The notes under the pieces were generated by a model. That model was given only the letters and a program-made list of their open reading frames with translations, had not been told where the DNA came from and did not search any database. Both the position numbers and the translations under genes were made by a program. This document shows, piece after piece, positions 7,868 to 15,454 of a stretch of DNA of 25,629 nucleotides. How positions within the stretch are numbered: position 1 is the first letter of the stretch; every line of letters starts with the position of its first letter. The DNA comes from QYOJ01 sp964642545 (GTDB taxonomy: Bacteria; Bacteroidota; Bacteroidia; Bacteroidales; FEN-979). Location: positions 1 through 25,629 of the forward strand of contig CAZXQU010000043.1 in the NCBI GenBank assembly GCA_964642545.1, given 5' to 3'.

Positions 7868-10387
7868 ATGAAAACAGCTTACAAAGCAATTCGAATTATG
7901 TTCGTTATACTGGTAGCATTACAACCAGTACTTCTAATTTCTCAATCTAACCAGTACCTGCATTTCGACAGAGAAGACGATTACGTCCAGCTTGATCAGG
8001 CAGGTCAATATGTAACCGGCACGAATGCACTATCCCTCACAGGGTGGTTTTTTTGTGACGAACTGGCTTATGGTCAGGGATATATGGGGTTCAGATCAGG
8101 CTCCGGTGACGGTGAATTTTACCTCATTCAGCTAAATGATGGCAAGATGGAGTGCCGGCTGAAATCAACAACCGGTCTGCACGAATATGTAACGCCGGCG
8201 AATACACTCGTACCCCAGATTTGGCAACACATCGCCTGGGTGTTTAATGGAACTTCGGTTTTATTTTACCTGAATGGTACTCTCGTTGGTAGTTCTTCCG
8301 CTTCCGGAACGTTCTCAAGCTCCACTGTCCCGTTCGCCATTGGAATCAGCCCTCTGGGTGGTTTTAATTTTGTTTATGGCGGCAGAATTGATGAGGTTTC
8401 AGTTTGGGATAAAGCCTTAACCCTGACAGAGATTCAGGACATGATGAATGATGAGTTGACGGGGACTGAGGACAACCTGCAGTTGTACTATAAGTTTAAT
8501 CAAGGTGAGCCTGGCGGCAACAACACCTCTATTACACATCTTATCTGTGAGATAGGTAGTGGCGAACGGGATGCCGAACTCTTTAATTTCGCATTGGTCG
8601 GGGATTCATCCAATTTTAACGGAACCCTCAATCCGGGATATCAGGCCATCTCCTTCCCTCAGATTCCAACTCATTTAACGATCGATGACCCGTTTGAAAT
8701 TGAGGCAACTGCTACCTCCGGACTGCCGGTCTCTTTCGAAGTCCTTTCCGGGCCAGCCACTGTTGCGGGAAACATCGTTACGTTAATGGGCACTCCTGGC
8801 CAAGTCCAGATAGAGGCAACACAACCCGGAAACGCACAGTATGATCCTGCAGCCCCTGTTATCAACACATTCCAGGTCATCGATCCCTATGCAAATGTCC
8901 CAAATGTTGATGCAAGAAATCCATTATCAGGGGATGTGTATGTGCCGGTAATGGGCCCCATTCAGCTCGCGGCAATTGTCTCCATAGACTATCCCGAATT
9001 ATTCTATGTTGAAAGTGTAACATTTGAAGTAAATGGAGAGACGATTACTCCAGTGCCATATCCGGCTGATCATTACATGGGATGGTGGGAGCCGCCTTCA
9101 CCTGGGAACTACAGCATCACGATCAATACGTCAAATAATTTTGGTGCCATTGCCACTGAAACTGTTAACATCAATATTGTACAAACAGCTTCTGACATGG
9201 AGGTACTGGCAGTTGACAAGGTATGGTGCAATACCAGCATCCCCTCTGTGACAGTAGATGCCGAATTACCCTCTTTCATGGGGGCATTTGACCAGATTAT
9301 TGGCACCCTGGAGGTGACATGCCCTGCCGCCGGAGGTGGTTGCGGTGAATGGGACAGGGTAGCCAGTGTGGAAGCCAGGGGCCATAACGGTGAATGGATT
9401 GAGATCATCCGCTACATAACCCCATATGGTGTCCCGTGTTCCCACAGCATTGATCTGACAGATTACATGTCGCTCCTTCAGGGCAAAGTAAGTTTCAGGG
9501 TAAATTGTGCCACCCTCGATAACGGGTATGACTACTCCCTTACCCTCAATTACAATGAAGGAACGCCGCTGCATAACTATGGATTTGTCTATGAAATCTG
9601 GAAGGACGACTATCCTTTCGGTGATTACGCCATGATGCAACCTGTTGACAGTTACAGCTTTTCATTCACAGAAAATACTGTTGCGGCAAAACTGAAACTG
9701 GTCTCTACAGGTCATGGATGGGGAAGCCTGAACACCAGCAATGCAGCCGAGTTCTATGAAGCCACCCACCACATATGGATTAACGGCACCCAGACGTTTG
9801 AGCAGCATAACTGGTACGTTTGCAATCCAAATCCCGACGGGTGTCAGCCCCAGCTCGGTACCTGGTATCATAATCGGGCAGGTTGGTGCCCGGGAGCCAT
9901 AGCCCAGTGGTTTGACTATGACCTCACTCCCTATATCTCTCAGGGAACCATTGACATGGACTACGTTTTCTACGAGAATTATGTGGACTACTGTCACCCC
10001 AACCATCCAGCTTGTGTCACAGGGGTCACCTGTGCAGATTGCAACGATGGATTTAATCCGTTCCTGGTTGTTGCAACAAATATTATAGTTTTTGTGGACA
10101 ATCCAACTACAGTAGGAATTGAAAACCACGGTCGGGATAAACCGACCTTCATCAGCATGTCACCTAATCCAACTTCCGGGTTATTGAAAATCAATGTTAT
10201 CTGCGCTGACGCACCGGTTGACGGGACCGTGCAGATCTTTGATATGTCGGGAAGGATGCTCGATCAGTTTATGCTGGTCGGGGTAGCGACAACATTTGAC
10301 TTGTCAGCCTACTCTAATGGCGCATATATCGTAACTATCCAGGCTAATAGTCTGATTGAAACCCAGACCCTTATCATACAGAAATAG
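7868..10387 (+). CDS. Secreted LamG / Ig-like / PNGase F-like protein with T9SS sorting domain
   Basis: The start at 7868 is chosen because it begins a signal peptide (MKTAYKAIRIMFVILVAL...) and lies 20 nt after the susD stop. The in-frame start at 7832 would overlap susD. Domains over 839 residues are: LamG/concanavalin-like (about 26-225, FHFD...GGRIDEVSVWDKAL type), two Ig-like beta domains (about 255-435), a PNGase F-like two-part domain (about 443-750) and a type A T9SS tail (about 764-839, SPNPTSG...GAYIVTI). PNGase F hallmarks are GCGEWDR, EWIEIIRYITPYG, HHIWING and NRAGWCPG. By alignment from memory to Elizabethkingia PNGase F, Asp60 corresponds to Asp496 and Glu206 to Glu628, but the Glu118 position seems to be Cys. 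It probably releases N-glycans from glycoproteins, or binds them if inactive, at the cell surface. Confidence 0.85.
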   Translation: MKTAYKAIRIMFVILVALQPVLLISQSNQYLHFDREDDYVQLDQAGQYVTGTNALSLTGWFFCDELAYGQGYMGFRSGSGDGEFYLIQLNDGKMECRLKSTTGLHEYVTPANTLVPQIWQHIAWVFNGTSVLFYLNGTLVGSSSASGTFSSSTVPFAIGISPLGGFNFVYGGRIDEVSVWDKALTLTEIQDMMNDELTGTEDNLQLYYKFNQGEPGGNNTSITHLICEIGSGERDAELFNFALVGDSSNFNGTLNPGYQAISFPQIPTHLTIDDPFEIEATATSGLPVSFEVLSGPATVAGNIVTLMGTPGQVQIEATQPGNAQYDPAAPVINTFQVIDPYANVPNVDARNPLSGDVYVPVMGPIQLAAIVSIDYPELFYVESVTFEVNGETITPVPYPADHYMGWWEPPSPGNYSITINTSNNFGAIATETVNINIVQTASDMEVLAVDKVWCNTSIPSVTVDAELPSFMGAFDQIIGTLEVTCPAAGGGCGEWDRVASVEARGHNGEWIEIIRYITPYGVPCSHSIDLTDYMSLLQGKVSFRVNCATLDNGYDYSLTLNYNEGTPLHNYGFVYEIWKDDYPFGDYAMMQPVDSYSFSFTENTVAAKLKLVSTGHGWGSLNTSNAAEFYEATHHIWINGTQTFEQHNWYVCNPNPDGCQPQLGTWYHNRAGWCPGAIAQWFDYDLTPYISQGTIDMDYVFYENYVDYCHPNHPACVTGVTCADCNDGFNPFLVVATNIIVFVDNPTTVGIENHGRDKPTFISMSPNPTSGLLKINVICADAPVDGTVQIFDMSGRMLDQFMLVGVATTFDLSAYSNGAYIVTIQANSLIETQTLIIQK

Positions 10388-10414
10388 ACTTTAACTCAAT
10401 ATATTGCCAGATCA

Positions 10415-10909
10415 TCAGGCGGTCAAACTGTATAAAACGATCATAGCGACAGGCATCAACATATCCCAGTAAAATACATAGCCTGCCGATCCTGGGTTAT
10501 AATTCTTTTTTCTAATCATATCCCGGAGATGTCCAAGGCTACATCCCCACATAAATATGGATGCAGCGATAATTGCTGCTAACCAGAACTCCCCTGTAAA
10601 CCAGGTACATAAAATGCCAAGCGCTCCAATTGCCATGCCTGCAATTCCCACTTCAAATTGAAATGGGCTGCCCGTCTCCCATCCGATATATCCGGCCATT
10701 GTTTTTCCAAAAAACACATGCAACAACCCCATGAAAAACATCTGATAACCCAAAGCAATCACCAGCAAATTTGATAAAACATAGTTAGCCCAATCCTTCG
10801 GGTCACCATTTACAACATCTATTACAGAGAAAATGATGAAACAAATTAACGGGATGTAAATGCCATACTGAAACAATGGCTTTCTCTTTGGTATTTCGGC
10901 TGAACTCAT
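10415..10909 (-). CDS. Small multi-pass membrane protein (DUF6790-like)
   Basis: The 164-residue protein has about four hydrophobic segments: YIPLICFIIFSVI, VLSNLLVIALGYQMFFMGLL, VGIAGMAIGALGILCTWF and a C-terminal MLMPVAMIVLYSL. It has the polar signature GYIGWETGSPFQFEVG between helices 2 and 3, which I associate with DUF6790 proteins of unknown function. A longer frame starts with TTG at 10951, but that codon overlaps a TAnnTTTG box (10949-10956), so the ATG at 10909 is chosen. It follows dinB on the same strand, with 69 bp and its own promoter between them, and converges on the glycan island with a 27-bp gap and no visible terminator. Confidence 0.75.
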   Translation of the reverse strand: MSSAEIPKRKPLFQYGIYIPLICFIIFSVIDVVNGDPKDWANYVLSNLLVIALGYQMFFMGLLHVFFGKTMAGYIGWETGSPFQFEVGIAGMAIGALGILCTWFTGEFWLAAIIAASIFMWGCSLGHLRDMIRKKNYNPGSAGYVFYWDMLMPVAMIVLYSLTA

Positions 10910-10948
10910 CGATTTATGGATTAAAGATTTAAAACAGAGATGTTCCAA

Positions 10949-10956
10949 CAAATATA
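10949..10956 (-). promoter_or_regulatory. TAnnTTTG -7 box for the small membrane protein
   Basis: On the minus strand TATATTTG lies 39 bp upstream of the ATG at 10909. It overlaps the alternative TTG start at 10951 and therefore argues against it. Confidence 0.5.
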
Positions 10957-10978
10957 AAGATATTTCACCTCCCTACTC

Positions 10979-12145
10979 TCATATTCTCATACCCACACCC
11001 TCCACTGCCACTCCTCTGCATACAACCTTCCTGCCGTATTTATCCCGCATCCGGTCCAGCGCCTGGTAGAGGTTGATCATCTCGGTACTGTCTTCAAACA
11101 TGTTGAGTTGCGGGGTGCCAGTGATGAGGCTGCTAAAGCGGACACCGATCAGGCGGATCAGCATACGGCGCTGGTAGAGCCGGTCGAAGAGCTCTTTCAC
11201 CACCGGGATCAGCACATGGTCGAACGCCGTGTAAGGCACCTGCTTCTGCAGCGTGTGGGTATCGAAGTTCGAGTAGCGGATCTTCACCGTAACGCAGGAG
11301 GTGAGCTTCTGCTTATCGCGCAGCTCATAGGAAACCTTTTCCACCATCTTCACCAGGATCTCCTTCATCCGAACGATATCGATGCTATCCTGGTCGAAGG
11401 TATTTTCAGTACTCACCGACTTGGCTTCATGGTAAGGATGGACGGCAGTGCGGTCGATACCGTTCGCTTTTTCCCAGATCACGATCCCGTTCTTTCCCAT
11501 CACCCGCTGCATCATCTCTACCGGCATCTGGCTGAGGGTATCGATGGTAACGATGCCCATGGATCGCAGCAACCGGTAAGTCTTCTCCCCGATCATCGGA
11601 ATCTTGCGGATCGAAAGCGGAGAGAGAAATGGTTTTACCCGATCCTGTTGCACGAAAAGCTCACCATTGGGCTTCGCCTCCCCGGTAGCGATCTTCGAAA
11701 CCGTTTTGTTGACTGAGAGCCCGAACGAAATCGGCAGTCCTGTATTCTTTATAATCGCCTGCCTTAACTCGTGTGCCCATTGCAGCAAGCCAAAAAAACG
11801 ATCCATCCCGGTCACGTCGATATAGTGCTCATCAATGGAAGCCTTCTCGTACATCGGCGCCCGCTCGGCAATGATGTCGGTCACCGTATGCGAATAATTC
11901 GAGTAGAGCTCCATGTCGCCCCTGATGAAGACGGCATCGCGGCACATCATCCGAGCCATCTTCATCGGCATCCCGGCATGCACCCCAAACTTCCTTGACT
12001 CATAACTGCAACTCGCCACCACCCCCCGGTCTGACGTGCCTCCGATGACCACCGGCTTCCCCTCCAGTTCAGAGTGAACGAGCCGCTCCACCGACACGAA
12101 GAAGGTGTCGAGGTCGAGGTGGACGATGGAGGCAGGTGCTTTCAT
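10979..12145 (-). CDS. dinB: Y-family translesion DNA polymerase (DNA polymerase IV)
   Basis: The 388-residue protein starts with the Y-family motif HLDLDTFFVSVE (catalytic Asp11) and has SIDEHYIDVTG (Asp105, Glu106) as the second catalytic motif, where most DinB proteins have SIDEAYLD or similar. A helix-hairpin-helix-type segment (IRKIPMIGEKTYRLLRSMGI) and a little-finger domain follow. QLNMF at 346-350 fits the beta-clamp binding motif. It synthesises past damaged bases with low fidelity. It diverges from the HTH/S24 regulator, and the 33-bp element is 42 bp upstream. Family practice pairs this polymerase with the short DnaE; here the two are 8.2 kb apart. A TAGCGA-type repeat sits 3 nt before the start codon, at the ribosome-binding position. 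Confidence 0.94.
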   Translation of the reverse strand: MKAPASIVHLDLDTFFVSVERLVHSELEGKPVVIGGTSDRGVVASCSYESRKFGVHAGMPMKMARMMCRDAVFIRGDMELYSNYSHTVTDIIAERAPMYEKASIDEHYIDVTGMDRFFGLLQWAHELRQAIIKNTGLPISFGLSVNKTVSKIATGEAKPNGELFVQQDRVKPFLSPLSIRKIPMIGEKTYRLLRSMGIVTIDTLSQMPVEMMQRVMGKNGIVIWEKANGIDRTAVHPYHEAKSVSTENTFDQDSIDIVRMKEILVKMVEKVSYELRDKQKLTSCVTVKIRYSNFDTHTLQKQVPYTAFDHVLIPVVKELFDRLYQRRMLIRLIGVRFSSLITGTPQLNMFEDSTEMINLYQALDRMRDKYGRKVVCRGVAVEGVGMRI

Positions 12146-12148
12146 AAG

Positions 12149-12162
12149 TAGCGAAATAGCGA
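12149..12162. repeat. TAGCGAAATAGCGA repeat at the dinB ribosome-binding position
   Basis: This is a two-unit copy of the TTCGCTA/TAGCGAA family, 3 nt upstream of the dinB ATG. It lies in the 35 bp that separate operator from start codon here but are absent in front of dnaE. Confidence 0.6.
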
Positions 12163-12186
12163 GGTACTTTTATTATATTTGACGTA

Positions 12187-12219
12187 TTTTTAATCATTTT
12201 TACGATTACAATATAATCA
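12187..12219. promoter_or_regulatory. Putative shared operator between dinB and the LexA-like regulator
   Basis: It contains TTTTTAATCATTTTTA, then GAT, then AATATAATCA, identical to the element before dnaE apart from four positions. TAATC (12191-12195) and GATTA (12204-12208) form an inverted repeat with an 8-nt spacer. A second TAATCA starts at 12214, 23 bp after the first. It directly precedes the -7 box of the regulator gene, so it would autoregulate that gene and repress dinB. Confidence 0.7.
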
Positions 12220-12220
12220 T

Positions 12221-12228
12221 TATATTTG
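12221..12228 (+). promoter_or_regulatory. TAnnTTTG -7 box of the regulator gene
   Basis: TATATTTG lies 20 bp before the ATG at 12249 and immediately after the putative operator, consistent with a short leader and repression by occlusion. Confidence 0.6.
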
Positions 12229-12248
12229 CAACACCAAAACTTTTTATC

Positions 12249-13052
12249 ATGTTTTTCAATTCAAACATTAAATTCTTCCGGAAACGCAGAGGTGCTACCC
12301 AGGATGATGTTTCCAACTCTCTTGGAATGAAACGTTCGACCCTTAGCGGATATGAGAATAACATCGCCCAACCGGGAATGGAGGCATTGATCGCCTTCTC
12401 AAACTTTTACAAGGTCGCAATCGACACCCTGATCCGGGTTGATCTCACCAAACTGCCCGAAAGCCAGGTGCGCCAAATTGAAAGAGGGTTTGATGTCTTC
12501 CTGAAAGGGTCCAATCTACGGATTCTGGCTTCCACCGTTGGTCCCGACAACGAGGAAAACATCGAGTTGGTTTCAGAAAAAGCAAAAGCTGGCTACACCA
12601 CCGGCTTTGCCGATCCTGAATACATCAGTATCCTCCCCACCTTCAGGCTCCCATTTCTTTCGAAACAGAAAAAATACCGCGCCTTCCAAATCAGCGGAGA
12701 TTCTATGCTTCCCATCCCCCATGGGGCTTATGTGACGGGGGTTTTCGTCCAGGACTGGACATCCATCAGGGATAAAGATGCATACATCATCCTGACAGCA
12801 GAAGATGGGATCGTATTTAAAGTGGTGGAGAACCTTATCGAGCGTGAAGGGAAACTGATCCTGCACTCCCTCAACCCACTTTATGACCCTTACGATATGG
12901 AAGTCAAAGACATCCGTGAAGTATGGCAATTTGTACATTATATCAGCCAGGAGGTGCCGGAGAATCAGAATGCTGAGAACTATTACCTGACAGAAAGTGT
13001 GAAAAAACTCAGGGAGGAGGTGAAAATCATCCAGACCAAATTGAAATTATAA
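12249..13052 (+). CDS. HTH (XRE) plus S24 LexA-like autocleaving transcriptional regulator
   Basis: The 267-residue protein joins an XRE-type helix-turn-helix (about 6-62; GATQDDVSNSLGMKRSTLSGYE) to an S24/LexA-like peptidase domain (about 112-230). The self-cleavage features are in place: Ala114-Gly115 in KAKAGYTTG, nucleophile Ser152 in ISGDSMLP and general-base Lys191 in GIVFKVVE. The spacings (A-G to Ser 38, Ser to Lys 39) are close to those of LexA. A charged, possibly coiled-coil tail (about 245-267) follows. It likely represses its own gene, dinB and dnaE until DNA damage, acting through RecA filaments, triggers cleavage; this role is inferred from domains and shared sites. It uses an XRE fold rather than the winged helix of classical LexA. 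Confidence 0.9.
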   Translation: MFFNSNIKFFRKRRGATQDDVSNSLGMKRSTLSGYENNIAQPGMEALIAFSNFYKVAIDTLIRVDLTKLPESQVRQIERGFDVFLKGSNLRILASTVGPDNEENIELVSEKAKAGYTTGFADPEYISILPTFRLPFLSKQKKYRAFQISGDSMLPIPHGAYVTGVFVQDWTSIRDKDAYIILTAEDGIVFKVVENLIEREGKLILHSLNPLYDPYDMEVKDIREVWQFVHYISQEVPENQNAENYYLTESVKKLREEVKIIQTKLKL

Positions 13053-13059
13053 ATTTCAA
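13041..13059. terminator. Possible weak AT-rich hairpin at the end of the regulator gene
   Basis: TTGAAAT (13041-13047) and ATTTCAA (13053-13059) form a 7-bp inverted repeat spanning the stop codon. The stem is AT-rich and no clear T run follows, so terminator function is doubtful. Confidence 0.25.
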
Positions 13060-13116
13060 CAATTCATTCCCAATAAATTATTTAACGAATGCGTGTAATT
13101 TTTCCTTACGATTTAA

Positions 13117-13124
13117 TATATTTG
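13117..13124 (+). promoter_or_regulatory. TAnnTTTG -7 box of the nucleotide-sugar operon
   Basis: TATATTTG lies 47 bp before the ugd start codon in an AT-rich intergenic region of 119 bp. Confidence 0.5.
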
Positions 13125-13171
13125 CCATACATTGTAAAGAAACTCATTCACAAATATTAAACACTGATTAT

Positions 13172-14497
13172 ATGAAAGTCGCGATTGTTGGCTCCGGTTA
13201 TGTTGGGCTCGTTACTGGCACCTGTTTTGCAGAAGTTGGTATCGATGTTACTTGTATGGATATCGATGAGAAAAAAATCAACAACCTCAAGGAAGGAATT
13301 ATACCCATCTATGAACCAGGGCTTGAAGAGATGGTCCACCGAAATGTAAAAAAAGGCAGGCTCCACTTCACGACTAGCATCAAGGAAGCCCTGAAAGACT
13401 GTGAAGTGATTTTCAGTGCGGTAGGAACTCCTCCTGATGAGGATGGAAGTGCAGACCTGAAATATGTTCTTGGAGTTGCCAGTGACGTTGGCAAATACAT
13501 GGAAGATTATGTTCTCGTGGTAACTAAGAGTACCGTTCCTGTAGGGACTGCAGAGAAGGTCCGAAAAGCAATTAAGGATCAGCTTGACAAGCGGGGTGTA
13601 ACCATCCAATTTGATGTCGCCTCCAATCCTGAATTCCTTAAAGAGGGTGCAGCCGTTGACGACTTCCTGAAACCCGATAGAATTGTGGTAGGCTGTGACT
13701 CTCCAAAGGCCGAGAAACTGATGTCAACCCTGTATAAGCCATTTACCCTGAACGGCCACCCTGTCATCTTCATGGACATTGTCTCTGCCGAGATGACAAA
13801 GTATGCGGCTAACTCCATGCTTGCGACGAAAATCAGCTTCATGAACGATATCGCAAACCTATGCGAGATTGTAGGTGCAAACGTGAATATGGTTCGCAAA
13901 GGAATAGGCTCCGATAGCCGGATAGGTACAAAATTCATTTACCCGGGTGTGGGTTATGGTGGAAGCTGTTTCCCAAAAGATGTCAAGGCCCTGATTAAAA
14001 CATCCGACGAATATGGGCACTCTCTGCGGATACTCAAAGCTGTGGAAGCCGTTAATGATGACCAGAAATCGGTTATGTTCAACAAGATCAAAAAGTATTT
14101 TAAAGGGAATCTTAAAGGGAAAGTTATTGCACTCTGGGGACTCTCTTTCAAGCCTCAAACCGATGACATGAGGGAAGCACCTGCCTTGGTTATGATCAAA
14201 CTTTTTCTCGATGCAGGTGCAAAGATCAGGGCCTACGACCCTGTTGCCATGCACGAGACGAAACGAATTGTTGGGGATAAAATTGAGTATGCCGAAGATC
14301 AATACGATGCCCTGATTGATGCAGATTGTTTGCTGATGATCACCGAATGGCCCGAATTTAAATTCCCGAACTGGAAAGTGATAAAAAAGTTGCTCAAAGA
14401 ACATGTCGTTTTTGATGGCCGTAATATCTACGATAGCGAAGAATTAAAACAAAAAGGGTTCGATTACTTCTGTATCGGGGTCAACACCTCTAAATAA
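13172..14497 (+). CDS. ugd: UDP-glucose 6-dehydrogenase
   Basis: The 441-residue enzyme oxidises UDP-glucose to UDP-glucuronate with two NAD+ in the cytoplasm. The N-terminal Rossmann motif is GSGYVGLVTG (7-16). The TKSTVPVGT segment (118-126), the NPEFLKEG substrate segment (152-159) and the catalytic cysteine in GVGYGGSCFPKD (Cys266) are intact. The C-terminal domain has GLSFKPQTDDMREAP. Length is normal for the family. It is the first gene of an operon: the next gene, a UDP-glucuronate decarboxylase, uses its product and starts 7 nt later. Confidence 0.97.
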   Translation: MKVAIVGSGYVGLVTGTCFAEVGIDVTCMDIDEKKINNLKEGIIPIYEPGLEEMVHRNVKKGRLHFTTSIKEALKDCEVIFSAVGTPPDEDGSADLKYVLGVASDVGKYMEDYVLVVTKSTVPVGTAEKVRKAIKDQLDKRGVTIQFDVASNPEFLKEGAAVDDFLKPDRIVVGCDSPKAEKLMSTLYKPFTLNGHPVIFMDIVSAEMTKYAANSMLATKISFMNDIANLCEIVGANVNMVRKGIGSDSRIGTKFIYPGVGYGGSCFPKDVKALIKTSDEYGHSLRILKAVEAVNDDQKSVMFNKIKKYFKGNLKGKVIALWGLSFKPQTDDMREAPALVMIKLFLDAGAKIRAYDPVAMHETKRIVGDKIEYAEDQYDALIDADCLLMITEWPEFKFPNWKVIKKLLKEHVVFDGRNIYDSEELKQKGFDYFCIGVNTSK

Positions 14498-14504
14498 CGC
14501 TTCA

Positions 14505-15443
14505 ATGATTAAAAAGAAGATTCTGGTCACCGGGGGAGCTGGCTTCCTCGGCTCTCACCTTTGTGAACGCCTGCTCAGAGAGGGGAATGAGGTTGTATGC
14601 CTCGACAACTATTTCACAGGACAAAAGTCTAACGTTGTTCACCTTCTGGATAATCCCTTTTTCGAGATGATTCGCCATGATGTCACCATGCCTTTTTTTA
14701 TTGAAGTAGATGAAATCTATAACCTGGCATGCCCCGCATCTCCAATCCACTATCAATACAACCCAATCAAGACTGTGAAAACATCCGTGATGGGGGCCAT
14801 CAATATGCTTGGATTGGCAAAGAGGATAAAAGCCAAAGTTCTCCAGGCCTCCACCAGTGAGGTATACGGAGACCCTGAGATTCATCCTCAAACTGAGGAA
14901 TATTGGGGCCACGTAAATCCTATCGGGCCGCGTTCCTGTTACGATGAGGGCAAACGGGTTGCCGAGACGCTGTTCATCAACTACCATAAGCAGAATGATG
15001 TACGGATCAAGATTATCCGGATCTTCAACACCTACGGCCCAAGGATGCATCCGCATGATGGGAGGGTCGTGTCAAATTTTATTGTGCAGGCTCTAGAGGG
15101 CACTGATATAACGATTTATGGAGACGGATCCCAAACCAGAAGTTTCTGTTATGTTGATGACCTGCTCGATGGGATGATCCGTTTGATGAATACCCGGGAT
15201 GACTTCATCGGACCTGTAAACGTTGGCAATCCGGGAGAGTTCACCATGATTGAACTTGCAGAATTGGTACTTAAACTTACCAACTCCAAATCGAAAATTG
15301 TGTACATGCCTCTCCCGGCAGATGACCCAACACAACGGCAACCTAATATCACACTGGCAAGAAAAGAGCTGGGATGGGAACCCACTATTCCTCTTGAAGA
15401 GGGACTCAAAAGGACGATAAAATATTTTAAAAGCATCGTTTAA
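14505..15443 (+). CDS. UDP-glucuronate decarboxylase (UDP-xylose synthase), SDR family
   Basis: The 312-residue extended short-chain dehydrogenase converts UDP-glucuronate to UDP-xylose with bound NAD+. It shows TGGAGFLGSHL (9-19), the catalytic STSEVYGD segment (116-123), the Tyr146/Lys150 pair in SCYDEGKR, and the IIRIFNTYGPRMHPHDGRVV signature of the UXS group. The preceding ugd supplies its substrate. The same fold is found in dTDP-glucose dehydratases, but SCYDEGKR with NLACPASP points to UXS. UDP-xylose would feed a surface polysaccharide or protein glycosylation. Confidence 0.93.
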   Translation: MIKKKILVTGGAGFLGSHLCERLLREGNEVVCLDNYFTGQKSNVVHLLDNPFFEMIRHDVTMPFFIEVDEIYNLACPASPIHYQYNPIKTVKTSVMGAINMLGLAKRIKAKVLQASTSEVYGDPEIHPQTEEYWGHVNPIGPRSCYDEGKRVAETLFINYHKQNDVRIKIIRIFNTYGPRMHPHDGRVVSNFIVQALEGTDITIYGDGSQTRSFCYVDDLLDGMIRLMNTRDDFIGPVNVGNPGEFTMIELAELVLKLTNSKSKIVYMPLPADDPTQRQPNITLARKELGWEPTIPLEEGLKRTIKYFKSIV

Positions 15444-15454
15444 GTACAATTACT

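Noticed and set aside
10910..10951. N-terminal extension of the small membrane protein from a TTG at 10951
   Set aside because: The TTG overlaps a TATATTTG promoter box, and the ATG at 10909 gives a normal leader.
11108..11716. 202-codon plus-strand frame opposite dinB
   Set aside because: Antisense shadow of dinB with no domain features.
14502..15056. 184-codon minus-strand frame opposite the UDP-glucuronate decarboxylase gene
   Set aside because: Antisense to a clearly conserved enzyme; no motif or promoter supports it.
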